NCBI GenBank assembly: GCA_943704525.1
Contig: CALSCQ010002159.1
Span: 1-26,548 of the forward strand
Length of the DNA stretch: 26,548 nt
Direction of reading: 5' to 3'
Origin: Pigoraptor vietnamica
Taxonomy: Eukaryota; Opisthokonta; Filasterea
Positions 9,803 to 19,468 of this stretch are shown here, piece after piece (within the stretch, counting starts at the first letter, position 1; each line of letters starts with the position of its first letter). The translations under genes were made by a program, and so were the position numbers. The notes below the pieces were generated by a model. The model was not told where the DNA came from. It was given only the letters and a program-made list of their open reading frames with translations, and did no database searches.

Positions 9803-11337
9803 CCCACTAACCTCTCACAAACACACACCGGTTCCCACAGGTACTGCTCAACTTTCTTTCAAACGCGATCAAGTTCACCGAGCGCGGGAGCATCAAGATC
9901 ATCGTCGAGGCGCTGGACAATACCGAGTCAACGAGCACAAAGGCCCAGAGCATGGACTCGTCTCGAAGTGGCAGCCTTTGGAAGAACCGCCTCAGCCGCA
10001 ACGTCGGGCGAAGACAGAGCATCACAAGCGTCGATCGAAGCCACCCGACCATCGGCGAACACCAGAGCGAGCGCTCGGGCTCGCGCGCGGCAAGCAACGC
10101 TCCGGTCAGCGAGGCCATGTCGTCTTCGCGCCTGGAGCGGCCGTTCGTCCGGTTCAGCGTCGAGGACACGGGGCGCGGCATTCGCGAGATTGAGAAGGAG
10201 CTGATCTTCAAGCCGTACGTGCAGGTCCGCAGCTCCGACGGCACGCGCTTCACGGGGACGGGCCTCGGCCTCTTTCTATGCAGCCGACTCGTGCAAGTCA
10301 TGGGCGGCTCGATCGGCTTTGACTCGGAGTACGGCGTGGGGTCGACCTTCTGGTTTGAAATTCCCGCGCTGGCCGACGCTGCGTCGGGCGCCAGCCGCGG
10401 GGGGTCGGTGACCGGCGGCGCGGTGGCCCCTTCGGCGCAGGCACCAGGCCGCACGGGCAGCGACACGCCCGGCGCTCAGGGACAGCTGGGCCCCACGTCG
10501 TCAGGCTCCGGGAGCGGCGCTCAGGGAGCGACCACGCCGAAGAGCGCGGCAGTATTGCGCGAGCGCACGCTGACGGAGAGAAAGGGCATGCCAGTGAGGA
10601 CGGACTCTGTGCGGTCATCCGTGTCGGCGCAGCTGGCTCTCGCCCCGCTGGAAGCCATCCTTACCATGCCCGCACCGGCCGCGTCCGACGGCCGGAATGG
10701 GGACCATGGGTCGGTCAACACGCACGCGAGCATCGAACGCGTGTCGTCGCGACTTAGCGTGCCGGACTCCCGCGGCGGGGTGGCAGGGGCTGGTTCCGAG
10801 GCGTCCGATGTTGGGTCGTCCGGCACTCCGGCCGCACAGCGCATTCCTGTTCTTGTCGTCGACGACGTCGCTGTGAATCGGATGGTCATGCGGCGGCAGC
10901 TCGAGTCCCTCAGGTGTGCGGTCACGATGGCCGAGAACGGCGCGGAGGCCGTGGAGATTGTGCGTGCGCGCGCCTTCGACGCCGTCTTCATGGACGTGCA
11001 GATGCCCGTGATGAACGGCCTCGACGCCACGCGGGCCATTCGCGCGCTGCAGGCGGAGGCGCGCGCCTCCGGAAGTGCGGACGGCACGAGCGGACTCGGC
11101 GGAACGCCGATATGCGGAGTGACGGCAGACATCAAGCCGTCGGACGTGCGCAGCTGCCTCGAGGCTGGCATGGACCTCGTCGTCGCCAAGCCAGCTAGCA
11201 AAGAGTCGCTTGCGGAGGCAATGAGCCGAATAGGTGCGGGCGTGCTCGCGACAAGGCGCGTGGCTGACGTGGCGGCCCTCGGCAACGACGAGGTCATGTC
11301 GTATACGGTGCAGAGCACGAGTTCCATGAGTTTGTGA
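7252..11337 (+). CDS. Transmembrane CHASE-domain hybrid histidine kinase
   Basis: This is a sensor kinase of an eukaryotic phosphorelay: an extracellular CHASE ligand domain drives His autophosphorylation and transfer to a fused receiver. Exons are 7252-8758, 8933-9166, 9430-9635 and 9841-11337, giving 1147 aa. A basic cytosolic tail (1-91) precedes TM1 (about 92-117). CHASE follows, with RSVYYPLRR, HGLDVSSVF and LGVLYPLYDS, then TM2 (about 447-466). The H-box is VNHEVRNPLNGIMG with phospho-His 502, and the X-region is VVNDILDIRKIEEGRL. The ATPase has N653/N657 in NFLSNAIKFT, D758 in EDTGRGI and GTGLGLFL from 788. The receiver has acidic pair D990/D991, phospho-Asp 1034 in FMDVQMPVMNG and Lys 1099 in VVAKP. 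All catalytic residues are present. A Ser-rich loop of about 75 residues sits between the N-box and G1, and a Ser/Gly/Ala linker (about 800-985) precedes the receiver. The ligand is unknown; no phosphotransfer protein or separate regulator is seen nearby. Confidence 0.95.
9207..9358 (+). repeat. (CA)n/(GCACAC)n repeat in kinase intron 2
   Basis: A pure CA run changes into a regular hexamer, acgcac, and then a mixed GCAC tract. It fills most of intron 2 (9167-9429) and leaves a frame open, which is a repeat artefact. Confidence 0.95.
9729..9800 (+). repeat. (CT)n microsatellite in kinase intron 3
   Basis: About 35 CT units lie 40 bp upstream of the acceptor at 9839-9840, positioned like an oversized polypyrimidine tract. 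Confidence 0.95.
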
Positions 11338-12275
11338 TATCGACAATTTGTTTAGATGCGTCGCGCGTTCTTTTCGCCGCGTTGTTGCCGCGTCTCTGCT
11401 GCACTTGCGTCTGTCGAGTCGTTTTGCTGGTGAATAATAGTGCTTTGGTCGTTGACGGTTTCATATATTGTTACGGCAAACAACGAAGTTAGAGGTCGAG
11501 GAGTGAACCGCACATGTCTTGGTGCAGAAGGACGGGTGCCCAAGGCAAGGATCTAAAGTTCGGCCCTTGCCAGAAGTGCTGATACAAGGAAACCATGACG
11601 TAAGGTGTGGGCGCATCCGGGGTGGTACAAGTGCCGAGTACACGGTGTTGGGCAATTTGCACTTTTTGTCCGAAATTGCATTGGGAATTCACAGATTTTC
11701 AATGTACCAAGTGTGGGTGAGTCCGTCGGCAACCTTCTGAGTTGACCCAAACACGCTGCACCCTAATCACCGTTCGCTCTTTCGCTCTGTCACTCGCTCT
11801 CTCTCTTTTCCTCGGCATTCTTACGCAGCCTCTCTTTCTCTCGTTCTCCCGCGACCACAAAGCACTCAAAAGGTTCTGTCTTCGAGGAAGGCCTCTTGCT
11901 TGCTGCAGCAGTCTGAAATTGATGCGCGAAAAAGGCTCTCTGACGAGCTCGTGTTCATCGAAACCGCCACACACGCGGTGTTTGTAGCCTCGCGCTGAAC
12001 GACCCTTTCGTTGGTGGTTGGGCCGTGCATGCGCGGGTCTCTTCGTTCTCGCGTGTTGGTCGTCGTGAAAGCGGCCCGCGCAGGGCCTCCCAAACACATT
12101 GAGAGGGATTCGAAGCAGTCGCACGCGTCGGCGTGTGTGCGAGCGCGGGGCGTATGCGCGACGCCATTCGCGGCTCTCTGTGAGCCGTCCTCGTTGCGGC
12201 TGTGGGCAATCGCAGTGGAAGTTCGAGTGAGCGCGCCCCGTGTTTGCGGCGGCGTGCGAGTGTACTGGGGCGGGG
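11338..12275. other. Intergenic region between kinase and formin
   Basis: These 938 bp contain no supported gene. The first 400 bp are less GC-rich than the coding DNA, with AT-rich stretches after the kinase stop (gaataatag at 11432, catatattgttac at 11462) that could be its 3' end region. A frame at 11519-11740 has no recognisable similarity. A pyrimidine-rich stretch (about 11768-11850) could mark the formin promoter or an intron in its 5' leader. Confidence 0.45.
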
Positions 12276-13486
12276 ATGGCGAGCACGAGCGAGTCGGCCG
12301 CGCCCGCGCTCTCGCCGAAAGAAGTGATGATATTGACCGAACTGAAGAGCCCCATTGGCGGCCTTCCTGTGGGCCACAAGATATACAAGCGCAAGTCGTA
12401 CAAGGACGTCTTCAAGGGTGCGTGTGGGCGCTGCGTCTCGGACCTCCCCCCCCACTAAAACACATACACACACACGCACACACATTCTAACTCTTTCTCA
12501 GACACACGCACGCACGCACGCACACACGTACACGCGCACACACGCACGCACGCACACATGTATATTTACACACGCACACACACGCACACACACACACACA
12601 CGCACGTCCACACACACAGAAACTGTTGTGAAAGTTCTACCTTCACCTTGTCTCCCACCGACATGCGTCAACTGTCACCGACGACAGTTACGTCTGTCGC
12701 CTCTCGACACACATGCATCACTGTCCACTGATGCCTCTCGAAACCGAGCCGAGCACCGTTTCTTTGTTTCTCTTGCCCTAATCGAATGCCATCCCACGCC
12801 AATCATTCTCGACAGGGGTCGCCCTCGTGGACTGGCTCCTCAGCCACTCTGGGACGTCGTGGCAGGTCGACACGCGAGAGACCGCCATCTATTTCGGACA
12901 GCGGCTGCTTGATCTCAAGCTTCTCACGCGCGTGCCGGACAACTCGGACGCCGCCCCGTTCGAAGACAGTCCCAGTCTGTACGCATGGTGCGACGCAAAT
13001 CCCCGGACGGGCGTCGACATTGACCCGCCGGCAGTGGACGACGCCCCGTCTGCGGCCGTTAATGGCGCTCCACATGCCGCGCAACCGCTTTCCTCCTCCG
13101 GGAGTGCGCAAGGACTTGCGTCGAACAGCGGGGCTGCGCTGGGTTCCAATAGCGGCGCTGCCCTTGCGTCGAACAGCGGGCAGCGGCTTGCTTCGGGGAG
13201 CGGCGGCGCGTTGTCGAATGGCGTTTCTGCTGGCCAGGATGCCGCGCAGGCGCCGACAGTGGCTGCGCTTGTGGCTTCTGATGGAGTGGAGGGACGGAGG
13301 AGAGCGAACAGCTCTGGGTCGGACGGAATGCCCAAGGCACCGCAGCCGGTGCGAAGGGCATCGGTGATGCGGGATGGGGCGCCGAAGGGTGCGTACTGGG
13401 AAGATCTTTTGTGTGTGTGTGTGGTGTGTGTGTGGCGTGTGTGTGGTGTGTGTGTGGCGTGTGTGTGGTGTGTGTGTGGTGTGGGG

Positions 13487-13564
<78 letters not shown>

Positions 13565-15576
13565 GTGTGCGTGCGCGTGCGCGTGCGTTGTGCGGACGTG
13601 TTTTGCTTTTCGTGTGAGCAGATATTCCGTATGCGTCGTCCACAAGTGTTTCCCCCGTGGTCTGAGTGCGCGTACGTTTTGAATCGCAGTCGTTGCGACG
13701 GACGACTTCGCCGAGCGCCTTGAGCAGCTGCGCGTCGACCACTCGAAGAAAGTGCAGGCGCTCGAGGCGCAGCTGGAGGACTTGCGAAGACAGCTCGCTG
13801 CTGCCAACATAACGCCGTCCATGCGCGGTGGGTATCACCAGGAAGTGGGAGTGTTGCGCACGTGAGACTCGACGCGCATTGAATGCACTTGAATTCACGC
13901 GCGCATGCGATGCGCTCTGTGTCTCCACGCGGGCTGCAATTGTCTGGCTTCTTACCTTTTTGCAATCTTCGTGCCGCAGTGACGAGCGAGACGCAAACGG
14001 AGGAAGGGACGCCCGGCGATGCCTCGCAGCCACCCGCCGACGGTGCTGCGGCGCCAGATGGTGCGGGCGCCCCACCCCCACCTCCTCCCGGGATGCCCCC
14101 GCCGCCGCCGCCACCACCAGGTGCAGGGCCGCCGCCACCGCCGGGGATGGGTCCACCGCCTCCGCCTGGCATGGGTCCACCGCCACCTCCCGGAATGGGG
14201 CCGCCGCCACCGCCTGGAATGGGCCCACCGCCGCCTGGAGGATGTGAGTGTGCGGGTGTTTTGAAAGCGCTGTGTTGCGACTGCATGATTGGCGTGGGGT
14301 TTCGCGAATTGTGTCGTGAGAGATTATGGTGTTTTGACTTGCGTTGTGTTTGCATTCACGTTCAAGCGCGCAGTGAATGCCGAATGCTGGCTGATGCCTC
14401 TTTTTCGTGTCGCGCATGCTGGCTGATGCCTCCCTTTTTTTGTCGCTCGCGCAGTTGGAATGGGCGGCCCAAAAAAGCCCGTCATTCGCCCAAAGAGCAA
14501 GATGAAGCCGCTGTTCTGGAGCAGAATTCTGTCGGATTCGGTCGAAAAGAGGTGCGCGTGCGTCGCGATGGGACCACTCTGTGATTGTTTTCGCGCGCGC
14601 GAGGGTGTGCAACTTGCCCGTGCCTTTTCTTATCTCGCACTCTGTGATTGTTTTCGCGTGAGGGTGTGCAACTTGCCCGTGTCTTTTCTTCTCTCGCACC
14701 CACGCGTTGGCACGCACGGACATGAGAGCGATGCGCGCGTGACGTTGTGCGTACGGTGGCGCCCTTCTCATTTTTCTGTGATAATCATGCTTGTCGCGGG
14801 GATACTTACCTTGCATCGCGCGGCGCAGCACTGCGTTTGGGGACGCGCTGTGGCTTAGCATCGAAGAGGCGCCTCTCGAGGAGGACGAGTTTGAGGCCCT
14901 CTTTGCGCAGAAGGTCATGAAGCGGAGGCGCTCGAGCACGGCCGAGTCGCTCACACAAAAGAAGAAGCAGGTGCGCGCGGCGTGTGCTGTGATGTCTGTA
15001 GTGGCTCTCCAAACGCATCGAAACTCATATCATGTCGCATATCTGTTCGAGTAGTCCTTATGTACGTGCGTCCTCACTCGTGCGTGCGTCTCCCCACTCA
15101 CCCGGGCCTGCACAAACGCCTTGTCGCCCCGCGTAGGTCGCATCGCTGCTCGATGCCAAGCGCGCGCAGGCACTCGGTATTCTGATGAGCCGACTGCCGC
15201 GTGTGGACATCTGTCAAGGTGTGTTTTGTGTGTTGTGTGACGCCCTGTATTCGTGGACTGTCCTGTCGCGCTGAAGGGAAAGCGGTACGGGCGTCGCCCA
15301 CTCCGTCTGTTTGCGATGTGTGTGCTTTTTAGTGCCATGTGTCTGATGTGGGAGTGTGTCGCTGCTGCAGCCATCATTGAGCTCAATCACGAGGCGCTCT
15401 CCGACGATATCGTAAAGGCGATTTACACCAACGTGCGTTACCCTCCCCGCCCCTCTTACGTTTTCTGCCCTGCTATCACTCCTTTGTCTTGCCCCTGCCC
15501 ACGCACCCGCAAAAGTCTGTGTGTTAGTAGATTGGATTGGCTCGCATGTTGTCTCTCTGCGTCTCGCACGTATACA

Positions 15577-15668
<92 letters not shown>

Positions 15669-17696
15669 CGCGCGCGCGTCCAGACACAGCAGTAATTTTA
15701 TCACCCGCCGTATGTCTGGACCGTGTGCCACTGCATCCCGCTCACCATCCCCCATTGCCGTTGTTCGCAGAGAGGGACCGACGAGGAGCTCGCGCTCATC
15801 GAAGCACACGTCCAGAAGGAGGACGGCGTCCCCCTTGACAGGCCCGAACAGTGCGTAGTCATGTGCTCTCGGTGTTACCGTCGCTCTTAGTGATTGACCT
15901 CGGCCTTGCTTCACTAATGTCCGATTGCATGCCGTGCGCGTCCTTTTTCGGAGCCAACCTGCGTTACGTCTGTCTTACGAGCGCGTTACGTGAACGCCGC
16001 GCAGGTTCCTGTACGACCTGAGCCGCGTGCCCGACCTCACCTCGCGCCTCGAGTGCTGGATGTTCACAAAGACATTCCACGGGTGGCAATTTGACAACAG
16101 CCAAAAGATGAAGACGCTCAAGTCGGCGTGCGAGGTGGGTCTTTGGGGGCGACGGTCGCTGGCGTCTAGCCATGCACTCACTGGCACATGGACACTGCGC
16201 GTGTGGAACGTTGTGTTTCAACGCTTTCATACGCAATGCCTGATTGAGAAATGCAACCTCCCGCGCGTGCACACGAAAAGACGTCGACCTGTAACGCCTG
16301 ACGTTTTTGTCCGCGTCATATCCCCCCGCAGGAGCTTGCGACGAATGTGGCCATCAAGCGCGTGTGCGGCTTTGTGCTCTCGTTCGGCAACTACATGAAC
16401 GGCGGCACGACGAGAGGCCAGGCGGACGGCTTCAACGTCGAAATCTTGTCAAAGCTGCGCGACGTGAAGACAGTGGACAACGACTCGAGCCTTCTGGACT
16501 ACCTGGTAGTGTGCTACTGCAAGCGTTACGACGACCCGGCGGCCGCCATCCAACCGTTTCCGCTCCCGGACCCCGCGGCGATGGCGGCGGCGGCGACCAT
16601 CTCGCTGGAGGAACTCGAGAGGGACGTCAAGCAGATGGAGGCGAAGCTGGAAGGTGCGCCTCGATCTCTTCCTGTCTGTCTGCGTGTGCTCGCACTGGTG
16701 TTGTGTAAGAGCATGTGGATGAGCGTGCGCGTTTACGTGCGGATGTTATGCTTGTGTGTCTTTGTGTGTGGTGTCCGTTTGATTGAGGCCCTCTTGTTTC
16801 TCTTCCCACGTAGCGTGCCGTGGCATGATGCTGCAAATTGCCGCCAAATCGGACGGCACTCCCGCGGCCGCGCACTTCAAGGAGGTGATGGAGGCCTTCT
16901 TCGCCAGAGGTGCGTGTGGCCCGCTTGATGTGCTCTGTCGCCGTTCATGTAGTTGGGGATCGTCCTAGTTTTGCTCTTACAGCAACACACGCACACGCCC
17001 CGCACGATATCTCTTTCTTCCGTTTCTCTCTCGATAGTAAAGTGTCGCAGTTTTGTCACGTGCGTGACATCGACTTACATGGGCGCACACTCACCGACCC
17101 CGCGCTTCCATTGCACCCACGTCAGCCCGGGAAATTCTCGACGGCGAGGCGTTGGAGCTGACGGACGTGTCGAACCGCTACACTGAAATTCTCAAGTACT
17201 TTGGGGTGTCCAAGACGCGGATGGGCGAGCGCATGCCGCCGGGCGACTTTTTCACCATCTGGCAGCTCTTCTGCGAGATGTTTAAGGAGTCGTGGAAGCT
17301 CGAGCAGCATCGTCTCGCGAAGAAGAAGTGGGTGAATGCGCATTCTGTATGCGATGTTGCGGCGCGTGCGTGTGCGTTTGGGTTGCATGTGTGAGAATGT
17401 GCGTGTATGTGTGAGTGCGTGTGTAACGAAGGATCGTCGTCTGCGATTTTCTGACGTTCCACTTGACAGGTACGAGGAGTTGCAACAGCGACAGATGGAG
17501 CGCAAACAGGGGACGCAGAAGACGCGAAAGGTCACGGAGACGGGCGTCAAGAGCTCGCTGGTATGTGGAACGCTTGCCTTCCCCGCAATTGCACGCCCTT
17601 CCATTTGATATGCACTCGCACGCACGCGGTCCGCCTGCTTTCTCTTACACACGCACGCCCACTTCGCAGAAACAAAAATTCATGCCGAAGAAATAG
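12276..17696 (+). CDS. Formin with N-terminal DEP domain (DEP-CC-FH1-FH2)
   Basis: Actin-nucleating formin. Exons: 12276-12417, 12816-13388, 13690-13827, 13980-14243, 14455-14551, 14829-14970, 15137-15218, 15371-15432, 15771-15850, 16005-16134, 16332-16653, 16814-16909, 17126-17327, 17470-17560 and 17670-17696, giving 815 aa. Residues 20-106 look like DEP ([20 protein letters not shown], then [12 protein letters not shown]). A Ser/Gly/Ala linker with SNSGAAL-type repeats follows, then a coiled coil (240-280) and a profilin-binding FH1 of poly-Pro/GMG units (about 300-372). FH2 starts at [19 protein letters not shown] (Ile397 matches the actin-binding Ile) and includes [11 protein letters not shown] and the signature [19 protein letters not shown] (586-604). 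FH2 is complete through the AKKKYEELQ tail. No GTPase-binding/FH3 region and no clear DAD is seen; the C-terminus is short and basic (KQKFMPKK). DEP could supply membrane or receptor targeting instead of Rho control, which is inference. The start is the first ATG in frame before DEP. Confidence 0.94.
12462..12620 (+). repeat. CA/GCAC-rich tract in formin intron 1
   Basis: Imperfect (CA)n with repeated acgcacgcacgcac segments just downstream of the first formin donor. Confidence 0.9.
13409..13580 (+). repeat. GT-rich tract in formin intron 2
   Basis: Repeated gtgtgtggtgtgtgtggcgt units pass into a long (GT)n run. The opposite strand gives a long Thr-His frame that is an artefact. Confidence 0.95.
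14575..14699 (+). repeat. Tandem 63-bp duplication in formin intron 5
   Basis: Two head-to-tail copies (14575-14637 and 14638-14699) of a unit starting cactctgtgattgttttcgc and ending near tctcgcac differ at only a few positions. They lie entirely inside the intron between the exons at 14551 and 14829. A smaller duplication (atgctggctgatgcctc, near 14384 and 14418) lies in the preceding intron. Confidence 0.9.
15578..15666 (+). repeat. (CA)n microsatellite in formin intron 8
   Basis: About 44 uninterrupted CA units about 100 bp upstream of the acceptor at 15769-15770. Confidence 0.97.
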
Positions 17697-17910
17697 CGCA
17701 TCGGGACCGCCCGTCTACCCCCCGTCCAGCGCTCTTATGTATTGGCCGACGGATGGTAAATTCGATGAAAAGAGGGTTTCCGTCCCCCTTCATATGAAAT
17801 GCCGTGAGTGATTTTGTTTTACTGGCAATGACATCAAGTCTGCGACTCGTGCGTGACGGGCTTATCGCGGTGCCCGTGACACACACAGACGCACATTGTG
17901 TCCTCTGTCT
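17697..17910. other. Short convergent intergenic region
   Basis: Only 214 bp separate the stop codons of the formin and the four-helix membrane protein. No gene and no clear polyadenylation hexamer is seen. Confidence 0.5.
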
Positions 17911-18849
17911 TCATTCGACCGCGACGTCAATGAGGTCCACGGCGGGTGTTTTGGCACTCTCTACGCCCTTCGTCGCCGATGCCCTCTGCGTACCGAAGAA
18001 TGGCACGCGCTGCCCGTTTCGCTCGCGGCGCACCCAGTACGATCGCAGCGTCTCGAGCGCAAAGCCGCCCTCTTCATCGTCCATCATGACAACTCCGGGG
18101 GGCGCGTATATGCACCGCAGCGAAAGAAGGGCGAGGAGGATGCCGACGCCGACGGCGTGCGCGAGCCACGCGCTGGCAGCGGGATCGTCCACGAGGACGT
18201 AGAGGTTCCACACGTTCCTACAGCAGAGCGGAACGGAAAATTGAGCTCCTGAAGGGGCGCCCATAGCAAGTGCGATTGAACTCAAGACTCACCATATTCC
18301 TCGCCACGAGCACACGACGCCCCAGCCGGCAAAGTACGTGAAGAGGCGCTCGAGCACTGCGCGCGAGGGGCCAGCCAACCGCGCCGATCCCGCCTCCAGC
18401 GGCTTGCGAAGGGCATGACACGAAAGAATGATGGCCGCAGCGATGCCGATGGATGCCCACGCGGAAAGCGCGGGATCGTGCGGGTAGAGGTAGATGTCGA
18501 GCACATTCCACGTGCCGCGCCAGTAGCTGACCGTTCCGACGCCGATGAGCACGAACGTGGCGATCGAGTCCAGTGTAGAGAGCGCAAACTCCTTCGACAA
18601 AGACCCGGTCGTTGCCATCACGGCGCCATGTCCGCCGGCTGCTGCCACTGTCGACGCGGCCTGAGCCGGCCCCTGGCTGCCGTGGCGCGGAGGATCGGCG
18701 CCGGCGCCGGTTGCCGTGCCGCCGTAGCTCCACTGCGCCGCCGGGCACCCGTTCGCCATAGCCGTCTTCTCAGACGCCATTGGGGACACTGGGGTTACAA
18801 TGTGCACGCGTTCGGCGTGTAGCGGAGTCACAACGGTGGCGTTTGGCAT
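17911..18849 (-). CDS. Four-helix membrane protein, probable Fuseless family
   Basis: Two exons, 18849-18293 and 18217-17911, joined at gtgagt/gtag within a Trp codon, give 287 aa. A hydrophilic Ala/Gly-rich N-terminus (1-85) precedes four hydrophobic segments at about 91-109, 129-145, 166-182 and 203-222. The protein is internally duplicated: SYWRGTWNVLDIYLYPHDPA (108-127) and CSWRGIWNVWNLYVLVDDPA (180-199) align with a period of 72 residues, each followed by SAW and another helix. The WRGxWNxxxxY motif recalls the Fuseless family, known from a Drosophila presynaptic membrane protein; that assignment is from memory and not certain. The C-terminus is charged. No enzyme motif is seen. Met24 is an alternative start. 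It is divergent from the TBC1D24-like gene. Confidence 0.62.
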
Positions 18850-19100
18850 ACTCGTTAGTGCTTTTGCCGCAGCCGTGTTCCGTGACGGGCGCCAGTATCG
18901 GGTGTCTGGAAGTGTCCGGTCAGACTGTCCTCATGCCGGCGCAGTCCAGCAAGCCGCCAACAGGCAATGACGATCGAGGTCGTTGGGAATAGGCGCCGCG
19001 TGTGGAGCTCTGCGAGGGGGCAGATTTTGTGTTGGATCGTACTGCGGAGAGGCGAGTGTATGTGGCTCGGCAGTCGCTGATGATCGCGTATGGGAGCACG

Positions 19101-19108
19101 TTACGTCA
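19101..19108 (+). promoter_or_regulatory. ATF/CREB-like site TTACGTCA
   Basis: An eight-base match to the TGACGTAA form of the CRE, in the divergent intergenic region. One such match is expected by chance at moderate frequency, so binding is only a possibility. Confidence 0.25.
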
Positions 19109-19122
19109 CGACCGAAGGGGGG

Positions 19123-19256
19123 AGATAAATATAAAAATTCTTTACTAATAATGGGATAATATGATTCCTACTAGATATATAAGGTCTTTTTTCTAATTTA
19201 TTATATTTATATGATCATTATGGATAATTAATACCATACAAGGTATGTATTTTCTG
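19123..19256. other. AT-rich island (about 20% GC)
   Basis: Bases 19131-19250 contain 24 G or C in 120 (20%), with sharp borders against GC-rich flanks. It is not a simple repeat. It could be an organelle-derived insertion, a nucleosome-free promoter element or an origin-like element. On the minus strand a 32-codon frame with AT-rich codon use is present between stops. Confidence 0.8.
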
Positions 19257-19468
19257 TCCAGACACTTGTAGTGTCCTCCGCAATATTCTCAGCCCACCGT
19301 CAGGCCACGCCGCCAAAAAACACGAATTGCCGGCGATTATTTCGCTTCGCAGCTAAAGACGCAATCGAAAAGGGAGCAAGACCTTCTGGACTACCTCTGT
19401 AACTAGCATAGGCACTTTGTTGCGCTTGAGCCGCAGCACGACTTTCCCCATGCGACGCACGCACAAAA

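Larger units (their letters stand above)
18850..19468. promoter_or_regulatory. Divergent promoter region with AT-rich island
   Basis: This 619-bp gap lies between the start codons of the membrane protein (minus) and the TBC1D24-like gene (plus), so it should contain both promoters. It contains an ATF/CREB-like TTACGTCA at 19101-19108 and the AT-rich island listed separately. No gene is seen. Confidence 0.45.

Noticed and set aside
11519-11740. 73-codon plus-strand frame between kinase and formin
   Set aside because: No similarity recognised, no splice context and no codon character distinct from background; not called as a gene.
12889-14954. Very long minus-strand open frames (488 and 631 codons)
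   Set aside because: They are antisense to the formin DEP, coiled-coil and FH1 exons and run through Thr-His microsatellite and Gly/Pro repeat sequence. The sense exons have clear homology and consistent splice phases.
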